Of a DNA stretch of 64,000 nt, positions 7,859-17,376 are shown piece by piece (the stretch's first letter is position 1; each line of letters opens with the position of its first letter). Source of the stretch: Stutzerimonas stutzeri (lineage in GTDB: Bacteria; Pseudomonadota; Gammaproteobacteria; Pseudomonadales; Pseudomonadaceae); contig NZ_JAMOHZ010000007.1 of NCBI RefSeq assembly GCF_024448715.1, forward strand, positions 1-64,000, in the 5' to 3' direction. A program made the position numbers and the translations under genes. Under the pieces are notes generated by a model. The model was not told the DNA's origin. It did not search any database and saw nothing but the letters and a program-made list of their open reading frames with translations.

Positions 7859-9175
7859 TTAAGTCTTGAGCTGGCTTGCGAACTGGCCCACCGCGTTCAC
7901 GACCCGCTTCGCGCCGTCCTGAATTTCGACGATGACTGCGCCCGCTTGGTTGGCAAGCTCCAGACCGTCTTCGGCCTGGTTGCGACTGGCCGACATGCTG
8001 TGTACGGCGGCTTGCGCCAGGTCCTGGTTCTTTCCCACAACGCCAACGATTTCACCGGCGGCTTTGCTGGTTCGCGCCGCAAGCTGCCTGACTTCGTCTG
8101 CCACTACCGCAAAACCTCGACCCTGGTCGCCGGCGCGTGCCGCTTCGATCGCCGCGTTGAGCGCCAGCAGGTTGGTCTGATCGGCAATGTCGCTGATGGT
8201 TTTCAGGATCGCACTGATCAGTTGCGATTGCTTGTCCAGCGCCTCTATACCATTGGATGCTTGTTGTATCTGCACTGCAATCTGGCGCATGACGTTTACG
8301 GTCTGCTGCACCACTGCCGCGCCTCGCTGGGCACTGAGGTCGGTCTGTTGTGAAGTGCCATAGGCGATGGTCGCGGCTTCGGCGACTGCCATTTCGCGGT
8401 TGACCTGATCGGTAATCACCGTGGCGAACTTGATGACCTTGTACAGCTTGCCGTATGCATCGAGCACCGGGTTATAAGACGCCTCGAGCCAGACAACACG
8501 ACCATTGGCGTCGATGCGTTTGAAGCGTTCTGCGATATATTCACCGCGGTTTAGACGGACCCAGAATTCGCGATATGCCGCGGAGTCGCTTTCCTCGCGT
8601 TCGCAGAACATGCGGTGATGCTTACCTTTGATCTGCTCCAGTCGATAGCCCATGCCTTCGAGGAAGCGATCGTTCGCGTTCAGTACATGGCCGCTCAGGT
8701 CGAATTCGATTATTGCGGTCGAGCGCCTGAGCGCACTGATCACACTTTCATGCTCGCGAGACGCAGCGATCGTGCGGGTCAGATTACTGGCACAGAGGGC
8801 AAAATGCTGCAATGACCCATCCGAGCGCTTGATTGGCTGCCAGATCGAGCGAAGCCAGGCTTCCTCTCCGTTCGCCTTGAGTAGCCGGAACGCGCCATTT
8901 AAATGCTCGGCCCGTTGCATTGTCATCTTCAGGCTTGCGTAGTTGGGCTCCCTGCGAAATTCATCGGAAAAGAAGCTATCGATTGGACGACCAACGAGCT
9001 CATCGAGTTGATAGCCCATCTCACTGAGGAAGAGCGGATTGGCATGCTGAACCCGGCCCTGCGGGTCGATCTCCATGATCATCAACTCTCTGTACAGCGA
9101 ATCCTTTATTTGCCGATTGGTCGCGACTTCCTCGCGCATTTCGGCCAAGTCTCGTTTTAGCTTTCTGTTGAACAT
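7859..9175 (-). CDS. PAS-PAS methyl-accepting chemotaxis transducer (BdlA/Aer-like)
   Basis: 438 residues from ATG 9175 ([16 protein letters not shown]). Two PAS domains span about residues 20-135 and 145-260 ([40 protein letters not shown]), each followed by a PAC segment. The cytoplasmic signalling hairpin follows with [20 protein letters not shown] and [15 protein letters not shown]. There is no periplasmic loop or clear membrane helix in this version, so it is probably a soluble redox or energy sensor like BdlA. The open frame extends to 9322 and the added 49 residues are hydrophobic, but family comparison and composition favour the shorter start. No strong ribosome site is visible for either, so the start is uncertain. 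Confidence 0.85.
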   Translation of the reverse strand: MFNRKLKRDLAEMREEVATNRQIKDSLYRELMIMEIDPQGRVQHANPLFLSEMGYQLDELVGRPIDSFFSDEFRREPNYASLKMTMQRAEHLNGAFRLLKANGEEAWLRSIWQPIKRSDGSLQHFALCASNLTRTIAASREHESVISALRRSTAIIEFDLSGHVLNANDRFLEGMGYRLEQIKGKHHRMFCEREESDSAAYREFWVRLNRGEYIAERFKRIDANGRVVWLEASYNPVLDAYGKLYKVIKFATVITDQVNREMAVAEAATIAYGTSQQTDLSAQRGAAVVQQTVNVMRQIAVQIQQASNGIEALDKQSQLISAILKTISDIADQTNLLALNAAIEAARAGDQGRGFAVVADEVRQLAARTSKAAGEIVGVVGKNQDLAQAAVHSMSASRNQAEDGLELANQAGAVIVEIQDGAKRVVNAVGQFASQLKT

Positions 9176-9462
9176 GTCTGATACCGATGAAGGGAAAAGA
9201 GCAAAATGCTCTACAAGAGCATCAAATCGTACAGGTTTCCCTCCAATTAATTGTACAAATATTCTTGATATAGGCATCAGCAGCGTTCTGACCAGCGCCG
9301 ACCAACCGCCGAAAAACAACAACCAACCCGCTCAGCACGAAGGTGCCGATGCAGCTCCACAGATTGTGCAGTTTGGAAACAAGCAGGTAGCCCAGCAGAA
9401 ACCGGGAACTGGCTTCAACGTGCCGAACTCTCATTTATTTAGTCGCGCAAAGGAGCATGGTT

Positions 9463-9894
9463 ATGTCGGTATCAAGCGAAAACCGAACCGCCACCCGATC
9501 AATCACGGCGCGCGATGCTGCGCAGCGTATGGTCTTAATGCTTGGCGTCACAGCGATGGTGCTGTTTACAACGCAGGCCTTCGCTCATCACGGTTGGGCC
9601 TGGGCGGAAGAAGAGCAGTCGGAATTGAAGGGCACGATTACCGAGATTTCGATGGCGCCACCTCATCCAGTCTTGCGCGTAAAGGCTCAAGACGGCCGTT
9701 TATGGCAAGTCGATCTGGGGAATCCGAACCAGACGCAACGTTCCGGCTTCACCGGCGATACCGCCAAGGAGGGAGATGACATCACCGTCCTCGGCAACCG
9801 CACCAAAGAGCCGAACGAAGCGCATATGAAAGCCGTGCGCATTACCGTTGGCGGCAAGCAATACGACATGTATCCGGAACGAATCAAGGAATGA
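9463..9894 (+). CDS. DUF6152-like exported small protein
   Basis: 143 residues from ATG 9463; AGGAG at 9451-9455 is seven bases away, which favours this ATG over the one at 9457. A signal peptide or signal anchor (MVLMLGVTAMVLFTTQAFA) is followed by HHGWAWAEEEQ and a small beta-rich domain (LKGTITEISMAPPHPVLRV, WQVDLGNP, VLGNRTKEPNE). This pattern matches the DUF6152 family as I recall it, predicted periplasmic and of unknown function. The next gene starts 11 bases on, giving a two-gene operon with a membrane protein. Confidence 0.75.
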   Translation: MSVSSENRTATRSITARDAAQRMVLMLGVTAMVLFTTQAFAHHGWAWAEEEQSELKGTITEISMAPPHPVLRVKAQDGRLWQVDLGNPNQTQRSGFTGDTAKEGDDITVLGNRTKEPNEAHMKAVRITVGGKQYDMYPERIKE

Positions 9895-9904
9895 CGACAC
9901 GGCG

Positions 9905-10375
9905 ATGACTGTTTTTCTGCAGTCGATTGCTGGCTGGCCCGGTGCCGTCTTCCTGCAGGAGTACTGGATAGCCTATCTGGTCGTCAACGCAGCTCACATC
10001 CTTGGCATAGGGCTACTCCTAGGCGCGATCCTGCCGCTCGATTTGCTCATCTTGCGGTCAATGCACGGACGAGATCTGCCGGTCCTTGGCCCCTTTCTAG
10101 TACGCGTAGCGGCAACGGGCGCCACACTTGCGGTGATAACGGGGCTTTGGTTGTTCTCAGTGAGGCCAGCGGAGTACGTAGAGAACCCAGCCTTTCTCTG
10201 CAAGGCCGCGCTGCTATTGCTGGCGATCTGCAACATTGCACTCCAGCATCACGGCGAGCGCTTTGATGCCGCCCTGTGCGGCCAGCCAACTGTCCGAGTT
10301 CGCGCCCTGGCCGCCGCATCCGCCATTCTTTGGCTTTCGATCCTCATAGCTGGCCGCTGGATCGGCTTTGTCTGA
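9905..10375 (+). CDS. predicted inner-membrane protein, DUF6644/DUF2214-like
   Basis: 156 residues from ATG 9905. About four membrane helices are visible: near residues 18-45 (EYWIAYLVVNAAHILGIGLL), 68-88, 98-116 and 133-152. A conserved-looking His sits in AAHILGIG and another pair in QHHGER. Small four-helix proteins of this kind often accompany DUF6152 proteins; a haem or metal role has been suggested by their histidines but is inference here. It follows the 9463 gene by 10 bases and probably shares its transcript. Confidence 0.7.
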   Translation: MTVFLQSIAGWPGAVFLQEYWIAYLVVNAAHILGIGLLLGAILPLDLLILRSMHGRDLPVLGPFLVRVAATGATLAVITGLWLFSVRPAEYVENPAFLCKAALLLLAICNIALQHHGERFDAALCGQPTVRVRALAAASAILWLSILIAGRWIGFV

Positions 10376-10726
10376 GACGAGGATATCGCGAGCAGTTAGC
10401 GGCGCCACCAATTGCGACTCTGCCAGCGCTATCAATATTCCAGCAGAAGGTTTTTCATCTGGCCGTCCGTATGGGCTCTCGTAAGCAGCCGTTCGCTCGC
10501 TGTCACGCGGCTTATGTCTGTGCCTTTTGTTCTCGCAAGCCCTATGCTGTTGCGGACCTTATGGCCAATTGGTAGTCCCGCTGATCTTCCGCCGGCGCGG
10601 CCGCTCCTGCCGAATCAGCCTCATGGCGAATCTGAATGGTTTGAATATTTCTACGAAGAATACTTAAGGTCGGACGCAGGATTGTTTGCTAGCTTCGGCT
10701 CAGCAACTTAGGAATCCATTTCAGAG
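10376..10726. other. non-coding or decayed stretch
   Basis: 351 bases between the membrane protein and the MFS gene. Open frames of about 99 codons exist but have no ribosome sites, no recognisable motifs and poor composition. I see no terminator or RNA gene. It presumably holds the promoter of the downstream transporter. Confidence 0.4.
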
Positions 10727-12001
10727 GTGCGATCTGTGTCTTCATCCCTTCGAAAAGGTAGCTGGTATCACGGCTGGAACATCGTCGCTGCTGCCACGGT
10801 CCTTACGCTGCTGACAGTTGGGATGCGCCTCGGGATCGGGCCATTTTTCCTGCCAATGGCGGAAGATCTGGGCTTTAGCCGTAGTCTTCTGGCCACTATC
10901 GTTGGGGTTGGCATGCTGTTCTATGGCCTAGCGATGCCTCTGGCGGGATACTTGGTGGGGGTCATTGGAACACGCTCCGTGCTGTTGCTTGGAACGGCCA
11001 TAGTTGTTGCCTCAACGATATGGACGGTCGTTGCGCGTACGCCTTTCACCTTTTTACTGTCATTTGGTGTGCTGCTCTCGATTGGTCTTGCGTTCACCAG
11101 CCCAGTAGCGCTGACGCCGGTCATTAGCCGCTGGTTTACTCGGCAACGTGGTATGGCGTTGTTCTTCCTGTCCACTGGCTCAATGGCTGGTATGGCGGTA
11201 CTGACGCCGCTGCTGACGCTGTCTATTACGTTATTTGACTGGCAAACCACCCTTGTTGGCTTCGCTATTACATTCGCTGTAGTAACCGTGCCAGCAGCCT
11301 TGTTCATCATGAAGGACGAGGTGCCGCAAAACTCAGATCTGCTTCCCGCAACACCTGGTTCTGCGCCCCCAGCTAACAATGCGGCGCCTGTGGAGCTCAC
11401 GTTCGGTGCTGCTATGCGCACGTCGCCTTTCTGGAAAATCGTGCTCGGCCTGTTCGCATGCGGGTACAGCATGAATCTTCTTGGAACTCATGGTGTGCCT
11501 ATGCTCATGGATCACGGATTCGATGCCATGACGAGTTCCTACGGCATCGGGCTTATCGGTCTCGTGGCCATTGCCGGAACACTGGTACTGGGTCGACTGT
11601 CCGACCGGCTCCCTCGACGGAACATCCTAGGGGCGATTTACTTCATCCGGGGCCTGGGATTCTTTGCGCTACTGCTGGTGGGGACCCATTGGGAGCTGTA
11701 CATCGCGGCGGCCATTGGAGGAATGGTGTGGGCGGGCAGTATCGCAGCTTCGTCGGCCATACTCGCGGACGTCTATGGCGTGCGGCTGGTCGGTGTCATG
11801 TACGGAACGGCTTATTTAGGCCATCAGGTCGGCGCCATGATCAGCTCTTGGCTAGGCGGGTGGGGGTTCGAGCAGTTCGGTACCCATTGGCTCGCCTTTG
11901 GTAGTTCAGGCGTGCTGCTTTTGATTGCCGCAGTGGTTTCGCTAAAGCTGCCGTTGAAAGGATTCACTTTGCCGCAGCCGGTAACGGTTGCAAAAGCCTG
12001 A
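10727..12001 (+). CDS. MFS transporter
   Basis: 424-residue major facilitator with about 12 membrane helices in two halves separated by a cytoplasmic loop around residues 195-225 (DEVPQNSDLLPATPGSAPPA). GRLSDRLPRRN after helix 8 is the loop typical of the family. WYHGWNIV at the start and the overall pattern resemble the oxalate/formate antiporter and monocarboxylate-type MFS carriers. The start is a GTG at 10727; a second GTG at 10736 is possible, with AGAGG around 10721 as ribosome site. The substrate is probably a small organic acid, unproven. Convergent with the PEP-mutase-like gene. Confidence 0.85.
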   Translation: MRSVSSSLRKGSWYHGWNIVAAATVLTLLTVGMRLGIGPFFLPMAEDLGFSRSLLATIVGVGMLFYGLAMPLAGYLVGVIGTRSVLLLGTAIVVASTIWTVVARTPFTFLLSFGVLLSIGLAFTSPVALTPVISRWFTRQRGMALFFLSTGSMAGMAVLTPLLTLSITLFDWQTTLVGFAITFAVVTVPAALFIMKDEVPQNSDLLPATPGSAPPANNAAPVELTFGAAMRTSPFWKIVLGLFACGYSMNLLGTHGVPMLMDHGFDAMTSSYGIGLIGLVAIAGTLVLGRLSDRLPRRNILGAIYFIRGLGFFALLLVGTHWELYIAAAIGGMVWAGSIAASSAILADVYGVRLVGVMYGTAYLGHQVGAMISSWLGGWGFEQFGTHWLAFGSSGVLLLIAAVVSLKLPLKGFTLPQPVTVAKA

Positions 12002-12032
12002 GTCGGCGCGTTTCAGAAGCGTAGTAACCTCC

Positions 12033-12064
12033 TATGGCGCGCCCACACTGAGCGGCGCGCCATA
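12033..12064. terminator. strong hairpin between convergent genes
   Basis: Perfect 11-base stem TATGGCGCGCC / GGCGCGCCATA with a 10-base loop, lying between the convergent MFS and PEP-mutase-like genes. There is no T run, so it may act as a transcript end or stabiliser rather than a classical terminator. Confidence 0.55.
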
Positions 12065-12079
12065 TTGCCCAGTGCGACT

Positions 12080-12916
12080 TCAGCGAAGGGTTGTCGAACC
12101 AAACAGTTTGTTGAGCTCCGCACCCGAGGGCGTATCGATAGACCCATCGAATCGACCCTGTTCACTCATCGTCCGGGCCGCGGTGATAAAACCGCCCCAA
12201 GCTGCTCGGGCCAAGGCACCGCCTACGCTGATTCGCCTCACGCCAAGATCGGCCAGATCTTGTACCGATAAGTCACTGGCCCAACCGATGAGGACGTTCA
12301 CGGGTTTTGGTGCTACTGCGCTGACAACCGCCTGGATTTCTTCCCGCGTCTTGAGGCCAGGCGCATACAAACAGTCTGCGCCGGCGTTCGAATAGGCGAG
12401 CAAGCGCTCGATGGTATCGTCCAGATCGGGGCGACCCACGAAGTAGTTTTCTGCACGCCCGACCAAGAGGGTGTCGCCGCCATTTGCATCGATAGCTGCA
12501 CGGGCTGCCTGCAGGCGCTCGACGGCTTCCGATTTGTCTCTCAACGGCTGTTTTGGGTCGCCTGTCGAGTCTTCAATCGACAGGCCGGCCACACCGGTAT
12601 CGACCGCCATGCTGACACTTTCGAATACCCCCTCGGCGGTGAATGCATAACCGCTTTCGAAGTCGGCATTGATAGGAAGCTCGCTGATGGCGGCCATGTA
12701 ACGCATATGAGCCAGAGTATCGAAGCAGGATAACTGACCGTCAGCTTGTGCTTGCGACCACGCATAGCCAGAACTGGTAGTCGCTAGCGCTTTGTAGCCG
12801 AGTGTCTCCAGGATACGGGCACTCCCCGCGTCCCAGGGATTGGGTAGCAAAAAGCACCCTGCACGATGCATTTCAGTAAATACCGCTCGTTTTTCTGTAG
12901 CTGTGAGCCGAGCCAT
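12080..12916 (-). CDS. isocitrate lyase/PEP mutase family protein
   Basis: 278 residues from ATG 12916, with GGAGG just upstream. It is a TIM barrel of the PEP mutase/isocitrate lyase superfamily: LLPNPWDAGSARILETLGY, the metal-binding NADFESGYA, SIEDSTGDP, VGRAENYF and APGLKTREEI. The cysteine loop of isocitrate and methylisocitrate lyases (KKCGH) is absent, as in the 2-methylisocitrate-lyase-like or oxaloacetate-decarboxylase-like subgroup. It probably cleaves or forms a C-C or C-P bond of a small oxo-acid; the substrate cannot be assigned. Confidence 0.85.
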   Translation of the reverse strand: MARLTATEKRAVFTEMHRAGCFLLPNPWDAGSARILETLGYKALATTSSGYAWSQAQADGQLSCFDTLAHMRYMAAISELPINADFESGYAFTAEGVFESVSMAVDTGVAGLSIEDSTGDPKQPLRDKSEAVERLQAARAAIDANGGDTLLVGRAENYFVGRPDLDDTIERLLAYSNAGADCLYAPGLKTREEIQAVVSAVAPKPVNVLIGWASDLSVQDLADLGVRRISVGGALARAAWGGFITAARTMSEQGRFDGSIDTPSGAELNKLFGSTTLR

Positions 12917-13025
12917 GGCGCCTCCAAGGGGACGGTATCTACCGGTATTCGCTGGGGCAGTAAGCCGAATCACATTATTACAGTAGTGCAGGATCTGTGG
13001 CTCATCGCGATAGGCCTGTCCGAAC

Positions 13026-13051
13026 AAAAAGCCCAGCGCAAAGGCTGGGCT
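13026..13051 (-). terminator. rho-independent terminator
   Basis: On the minus strand, stem AGCCCAGC / GCTGGGCT around a six-base loop is followed by five T (plus-strand A run 13026-13030). It lies 18 bases after the stop of the 13069-13278 gene and ends that transcript. Confidence 0.85.
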
Positions 13052-13068
13052 CGGTTTCTCTGAACAGA

Positions 13069-13278
13069 TCAAGGAAGCGGATTGCCAAGACCCGGCTCGT
13101 TCGGGTCGGTGTCTGGCGATCTACTTGGCTGCTCTGAAGGTTTTGTGCCATTGCCGGAACCTGGCTGGACATCTGGATTATCGGTAATGAAGTCAGGTTC
13201 AGGGGAATGGCTGGGGTTCTGGCCCTGCCCCGGCACGGGCTGCTGGTTATGGGTTCTATCGAGCGGATCGATACTCAT
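13069..13278 (-). CDS. small proline-rich hydrophilic protein
   Basis: 69-residue protein rich in Pro, Gln, Asn, Gly and Asp with no hydrophobic segment, probably disordered. The reading frame is trusted because a near-perfect ribosome site (GGAGGTGATC) lies directly before ATG 13278 and a terminator follows. Short PG-rich proteins of this kind occur in pseudomonads with no known function. Confidence 0.7.
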   Translation of the reverse strand: MSIDPLDRTHNQQPVPGQGQNPSHSPEPDFITDNPDVQPGSGNGTKPSEQPSRSPDTDPNEPGLGNPLP

Positions 13279-13634
13279 GGATCACCTCCGATTGAGCCGT
13301 GAATGGCTCAAAGATTCGAGGCCGTTCTGGTCGATTAGTGCTAGCCGCGTGTCACTTGGCGGTAAGCGCATCTCCTCCATGTAAACCAATCCAGACCGCC
13401 TGGAAGAAGGCGCCAAACCTGCAGGGCTGAGTCAACCACACCGAAAAGGGCTGGGTGGCAGCTCTAGCCAAACATGCTCGGCGACTGGCATACACCGCCC
13501 TGCCCCAATCACTCGCCAGACCCGCGGCATTTGTCCAAACCGCTCATCCAGATTGGTGGCTTTTGCCATTGTTGCGTGGGCCATGCAGCGCCAATATCCA
13601 GAGGAACCAAGAACAAGAAACCCAGGAGCCAGCC
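13279..13634. other. intergenic region between divergent genes
   Basis: 356 bases between the proline-rich protein and the acyl-CoA synthetase. It must carry both promoters, but I see no certain -35/-10 pair. An open frame from 13455 joins the synthetase in phase, but its amino acids do not look like protein. Confidence 0.4.
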
Positions 13635-15272
13635 ATGCGCGACCATGCAACTGCGGCCAGTGAGTTCGATTACGATCAGACAGTCTCATCCATCCTTGCC
13701 GGCGACCTGTCCGCTATGAATGCCTGCATTGAGTGCTGCGACCGCCATGCAGACTCAGACAAGGTCGCCCTCATCTGGGAAGGCCGCGATGGGCAGCGAG
13801 CCACCTGGACCTTCGCGCAACTCAAGGAAGCCGTGGCGCGCTTCGCCAATCTCCTAGACAGCTACGGCATAAAGCCCGGCGATACCGTCGCTGGTTTGCT
13901 GCCGCGTACGCCTGAATTGCTGATCACCATCCTCGGCACCTGGCGCGTAGGTGCCATCTATCAGCCGCTGTTCACTGCATTCGGCCCCAAAGCGGTCGAG
14001 CACCGAATCAAGGAATCCGGCGCAAAGATCGTCGTCACCGACGCTACAAACAGCGAGAAGCTGGACGCCATCGAAGCCGCGCCACGCCGCCTGGTCGTAG
14101 GTGACGGTGCTGATGATTTCTGGACCCAGGTCAATCGCCAGTCGGCCGAGTTCGAGCCGGTGCTGCTGGGCGGTGAAGCACCCTTTCTCGCGATGTTCAC
14201 CTCGGGCACCACAGGGCCGGCGAAACAGCTGCATGTGCCGCTCAAGGCCATCGTCGCCTTCGTCACCTATATGCGGGATGCGGTGGACTTACGGCCCGAT
14301 GACAACTTCTGGAACATCGCCGATCCGGGCTGGGCATATGGGCTGTACTACGCCGTCACCGGACCGCTCGCCATGGGCCATAGCACGCTGTTCTACGAAG
14401 GCGGCTTCACTGTCGACAGTACGTGCCGCGTCGTCAGCGAATACAACATCACCAACATGGCGGGCTCACCCACTGCATTCCGCCTGTTGCTGGCAACCCG
14501 CGACGAGGTGGAAGGCAAGATCAAGGGTCGCTTGCGCGCCGTGAGCAGCGCCGGCGAACCGCTCACGCCCGAGGTCATCCGCTGGTTCAAGAGCGGCCTT
14601 GGCTGCACCATCCATGATCATTACGGCCAGACCGAACTCGGCATGGTCCTGTGCAACCACCATGCGCTGAGTCATCCGATCTGCATCGGCACGGCGGGCT
14701 ACGCCATGCCCGGGCACCGCGTCGTGGTGCTCGACGATCAGCAACGCGAACTGGAACCCGGCACGCCTGGCATGCTCGCGCTGGACCGCCAACGCTCGCC
14801 GCTGCTCTGGTTCGCGGGCTATGTGGGCACCAAGACCAAGGCCTTCGTTGGCAATTACTACCTGAGCGGCGACACGGTGGAACTGAATCCTGACGGAAGC
14901 ATCGCCTTCGTGGGCCGCGCAGACGATGTGATCACCACGTCCGGTTACCGCGTCGGCCCCTTCGATGTGGAAAGCGCCCTGGTCGAACACCCGGCGGTGA
15001 TCGAAGCGGCAGTAATCGGCAAGCCTGATCCAGAGCGCACCGAACTGGTGAAAGCCTTCGTTGTGCTGCATGCCAGCCAACAGGGCGACAAGGCGCTGGC
15101 CGAACAGCTGCAGCAACATGTGCGTCAACGCCTGTCCGCCCACGCTTATCCGCGCGAGATCGAGTTCGTTAGCGAACTTCCGAAAACCCCGAGCGGCAAG
15201 ATCCAGCGATTCCTCCTGCGTGACCGGGAAAAGACTGCACAGCAGGCACCGGCGGCGGTGGCTAACTGCTGA
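13635..15272 (+). CDS. AMP-binding acyl-CoA synthetase
   Basis: 545 residues from ATG 13635, with GGAG 9 bases upstream. Adenylate-forming enzyme of the acetyl/propionyl/medium-chain acyl-CoA synthetase group. Motifs in order: the P-loop-like FTSGTTGPAKQ, SSAGEPLTPEVIRWF, DHYGQTELGM, YYLSGDTVELNPDGSIAFVG, GRADDVITTSGYRVGPFDVE, and the catalytic lysine near the C-terminus in LPKTPSGKIQRFLLR. It activates a carboxylate to its CoA thioester; chain length is not readable. It stands alone and is followed by a terminator at 15344. Confidence 0.9.
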   Translation: MRDHATAASEFDYDQTVSSILAGDLSAMNACIECCDRHADSDKVALIWEGRDGQRATWTFAQLKEAVARFANLLDSYGIKPGDTVAGLLPRTPELLITILGTWRVGAIYQPLFTAFGPKAVEHRIKESGAKIVVTDATNSEKLDAIEAAPRRLVVGDGADDFWTQVNRQSAEFEPVLLGGEAPFLAMFTSGTTGPAKQLHVPLKAIVAFVTYMRDAVDLRPDDNFWNIADPGWAYGLYYAVTGPLAMGHSTLFYEGGFTVDSTCRVVSEYNITNMAGSPTAFRLLLATRDEVEGKIKGRLRAVSSAGEPLTPEVIRWFKSGLGCTIHDHYGQTELGMVLCNHHALSHPICIGTAGYAMPGHRVVVLDDQQRELEPGTPGMLALDRQRSPLLWFAGYVGTKTKAFVGNYYLSGDTVELNPDGSIAFVGRADDVITTSGYRVGPFDVESALVEHPAVIEAAVIGKPDPERTELVKAFVVLHASQQGDKALAEQLQQHVRQRLSAHAYPREIEFVSELPKTPSGKIQRFLLRDREKTAQQAPAAVANC

Positions 15273-15343
15273 AGCAGGCATCTCGACGCGGCAGCGTCCG
15301 GATATTGCTAATCTGCGGTATCGGACTGTGGCGTGACGGAGCT

Positions 15344-15371
15344 ACGCGGCCCATAGGGGCCGCGTCTTTTT
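15344..15371 (+). terminator. rho-independent terminator
   Basis: Stem ACGCGGCCC / GGGCCGCGT (15344-15352 and 15357-15365) with loop ATAG, followed by CTTTTT. It ends the acyl-CoA synthetase transcript. Confidence 0.85.
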
Positions 15372-15434
15372 GTCGGAAGGGTTGTGTGAAACTGTGAAGC
15401 GACTTTCCCGAGCGCCTCGCGATGGCCACCGAAC

Positions 15435-15512
15435 GAAGTCATTGCTTACGACCGCCTCGGCTTTGGTCGCTCCGCGCCGCACCCCGGCGGCTGGTCGAGT
15501 AGTTTCGGAAAA
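15435..15512 (+). pseudogene. alpha/beta hydrolase fragment
   Basis: A short frame reads NEVIAYDRLGFGRSAPHPGG and then SSSFGKACG to a stop. The run VIAYDRLGFGRS is the strand-beta4 segment of alpha/beta hydrolases. Neither an N-terminus nor the nucleophile elbow or catalytic His is present nearby, so this is about 25 codons of a deleted gene lying between a terminator and terC. Confidence 0.5.
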
Positions 15513-15558
15513 GCATGTGGCTAACGCTGGGCTCCCCGCTACGCCCAGCACGCGCATC

Positions 15559-16320
15559 TTAGATAGTTGAGTTTTGCTGCTTTCGTTTTGCGCGCCGGGA
15601 CAACATGTTAAGCACCTCAATACCCGCTGAGAACGCCATGGCTGCATAGACGTAGCCCTTGGGAACATGGGCACCGAAGCCTTCGGCAATAAGGGTCATA
15701 CCGATCATCAGCAAGAAACCCAGGGCAAGCATCACGACTGACGGGTTGTCGTTTATGAACTTAGCTAGCGGATTGGCGGCAACGAGCATAACGGTGACCG
15801 CAAATATTACGGCGATAACCATGATCGGGACGTGCTCAGTCATCCCTACAGCGGTGATGATACTGTCGATGGAGAACACTAGGTCGAGCACCAGAATTTG
15901 CGCAATTGCAGCACTGAAACCCATCGTCACCGCGTTCTCCAGCGGCTTGCCTTCGAACATGTCACCGCCAGGCGTGGGGTCCATACTGTGGTGAATTTCC
16001 TTGGTTGCTTTCCACAGCAGAAACAGACCGCCAGCAATCAAGATCATGTCTTTCCAGGAAAAGGCGTTGCCCATCAGCTCGAAAACAGGCTCGGTTAGCT
16101 GAACAATCCAGGCCACGGTTCCTAGCAGACCCAACCGCATCACCAGCGCCAGGCCAATACCGATGCGCCGTGCGCGCTCCCGCTGATCCTCGGGAAGCTT
16201 GTTGGTCAAGATCGAAATGAAGATGAGGTTGTCGATGCCGAGCACCACCTCCATGGCGATCAGCGTGGCCAGGGCCACCCAGGTGGTGGGCTCGGAAAAT
16301 AGCAGTAGAAGCGATTCCAT
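15559..16320 (-). CDS. TerC-family integral membrane protein
   Basis: 253 residues with seven or so membrane helices. The TerC signatures are present: acidic residues in the membrane in [11 protein letters not shown] and [16 protein letters not shown], the loop [15 protein letters not shown], and a basic C-terminus (RRAKRKQQ). Family members are linked to manganese export at the membrane or to tellurite tolerance. I looked for a yybP-ykoY manganese riboswitch in the upstream 180 bases and did not find one. Confidence 0.9.
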   Translation of the reverse strand: MESLLLLFSEPTTWVALATLIAMEVVLGIDNLIFISILTNKLPEDQRERARRIGIGLALVMRLGLLGTVAWIVQLTEPVFELMGNAFSWKDMILIAGGLFLLWKATKEIHHSMDPTPGGDMFEGKPLENAVTMGFSAAIAQILVLDLVFSIDSIITAVGMTEHVPIMVIAVIFAVTVMLVAANPLAKFINDNPSVVMLALGFLLMIGMTLIAEGFGAHVPKGYVYAAMAFSAGIEVLNMLSRRAKRKQQNSTI

Positions 16321-16501
16321 TGAGAAACTCGGGTTGTGGCTAGTTAGGGCCTGTGATGGCGCTTAATGGGCCTGCAAATCACATCCATATCAAACACTGC
16401 TAGGACGATGGTTGCGGGCTTGATCTGTTTTAACCTTTTCACATAACGACGCTACGCGGAGCAACCCTTTAATCAGGCGACTGGAAGGTAGCTTGGGAAA
16501 T

Positions 16502-16813
16502 TCAGGTTTCGATGGCTGACTTGGGGCTGGCTATTATCGGCTGCTCTGAATCGACTTCGTCAGGTTGTACGTCCTCTTCAGGCTGCACCAATGGCTTGCC
16601 TAAAAACTCGTTGGTTGATTGCTGAAAATCATCCACTTGTTTATTGAGCTCATTGACTGTGCCGCTGATAGCTTCTCGCGCTACATCCTGAACAGCTTGT
16701 TCCGCTTTTTCAGCCAAACTTTGAGCAGTCTTTTCTGCTGCATCACAGCCTGTAAGGCTAATAAGCAAAGCGCTTGCTCCAAGTAGGTTGATGATTGTCG
16801 CTAGCGGTTGCAT
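16502..16813 (-). CDS. small lipoprotein
   Basis: 103 residues. A signal peptide ends in the lipobox LTGC (Cys23), so the protein should be lipidated and membrane-anchored facing the periplasm. The mature part begins with an amphipathic, alanine- and glutamate-rich helix (AEKTAQSLAEKAEQAVQDVA) and ends in an acidic tail. GGAG lies 8 bases before ATG 16813. Family and role unknown. Confidence 0.8.
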   Translation of the reverse strand: MQPLATIINLLGASALLISLTGCDAAEKTAQSLAEKAEQAVQDVAREAISGTVNELNKQVDDFQQSTNEFLGKPLVQPEEDVQPDEVDSEQPIIASPKSAIET

Positions 16814-17052
16814 TCGGGTTCTCCGTAACGGGGTGGCCGTGGTCTACCTATTAAATCAGTATGTTGCGGCATGCACTTACGGGCAATCATCGCTGACATC
16901 CTAATGTTTGCGAAATGCGTCCGCCTGGGCATTCTGGCAACTACCGAGGCGCGCGAAACTGGCCACGTATATCCTAGCGGCGTTTAGGCGTGCCTGGTGT
17001 TGCGACACGCAGCGCGTCGGACCAGCGTAAACGCCGAGACGCAATGGCCAAC

Positions 17053-17290
17053 CACCTCGCCCCTGCAACCGTATTCAAGTGCCTGGCTGACGAAATCCCC
17101 GTTCGGCTAATGTGATCATCACCCGCGAAGCCGAACTATGCGTGTGCGACTTTACCGGCGCATTGGTTGAAAGCCAGCCGAAGGTATCCAGGCATTCTTG
17201 CCCAACTGCGCAGCTGCGGCCTGCTGGAAAACCGCCGGCAGCGACTCGACGAGTTAGGCTCCCGCGCTGATCGGGTCGCTGCGTGTCTAG
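17053..17290 (+). pseudogene. arsR: arsR pseudogene (arsenic repressor)
   Basis: Three frames together read as an ArsR/SmtB repressor. LAPATVFKCLADEIPVRLM is followed by a TGA at 17113-17115. The next frame gives IITREAELCVCDFTGALVES and QPKVSRH, with the arsenite-binding Cys-x-Cys intact. The first frame then resumes with LAQLRSCGLLENRRQ. This corresponds to a one-base loss near 17112 and a one-base gain near 17196. The C-terminal wing and dimerisation helix are not recognisable. It lies directly upstream of arsC, in the usual position of the repressor, so arsC and arsB may be expressed without repression unless another ArsR acts in trans. Confidence 0.8.
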
Positions 17291-17376
17291 GAGACGCGCC
17301 TTGATCGTCATTGGCGCTGCTCGTACCCTTTTTTCACCTGTCCGCACTGAAGCCACATCATTGGAGCTTTGGAAGA

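Noticed and set aside
9222-9434. A hydrophobic 70-codon minus-strand frame upstream of the chemoreceptor
   Set aside because: It contains a possible membrane helix ([12 protein letters not shown]) but has no ribosome site and no recognised family; possibly leftover sequence.
13455-13634. Sixty-codon N-terminal extension of the acyl-CoA synthetase
   Set aside because: In frame but unlike protein; GGAG before ATG 13635 and family length support the shorter gene.
16321-16501. Possible manganese riboswitch upstream of terC
   Set aside because: TerC genes sometimes carry a yybP-ykoY element, but I could not find its conserved paired loops here.
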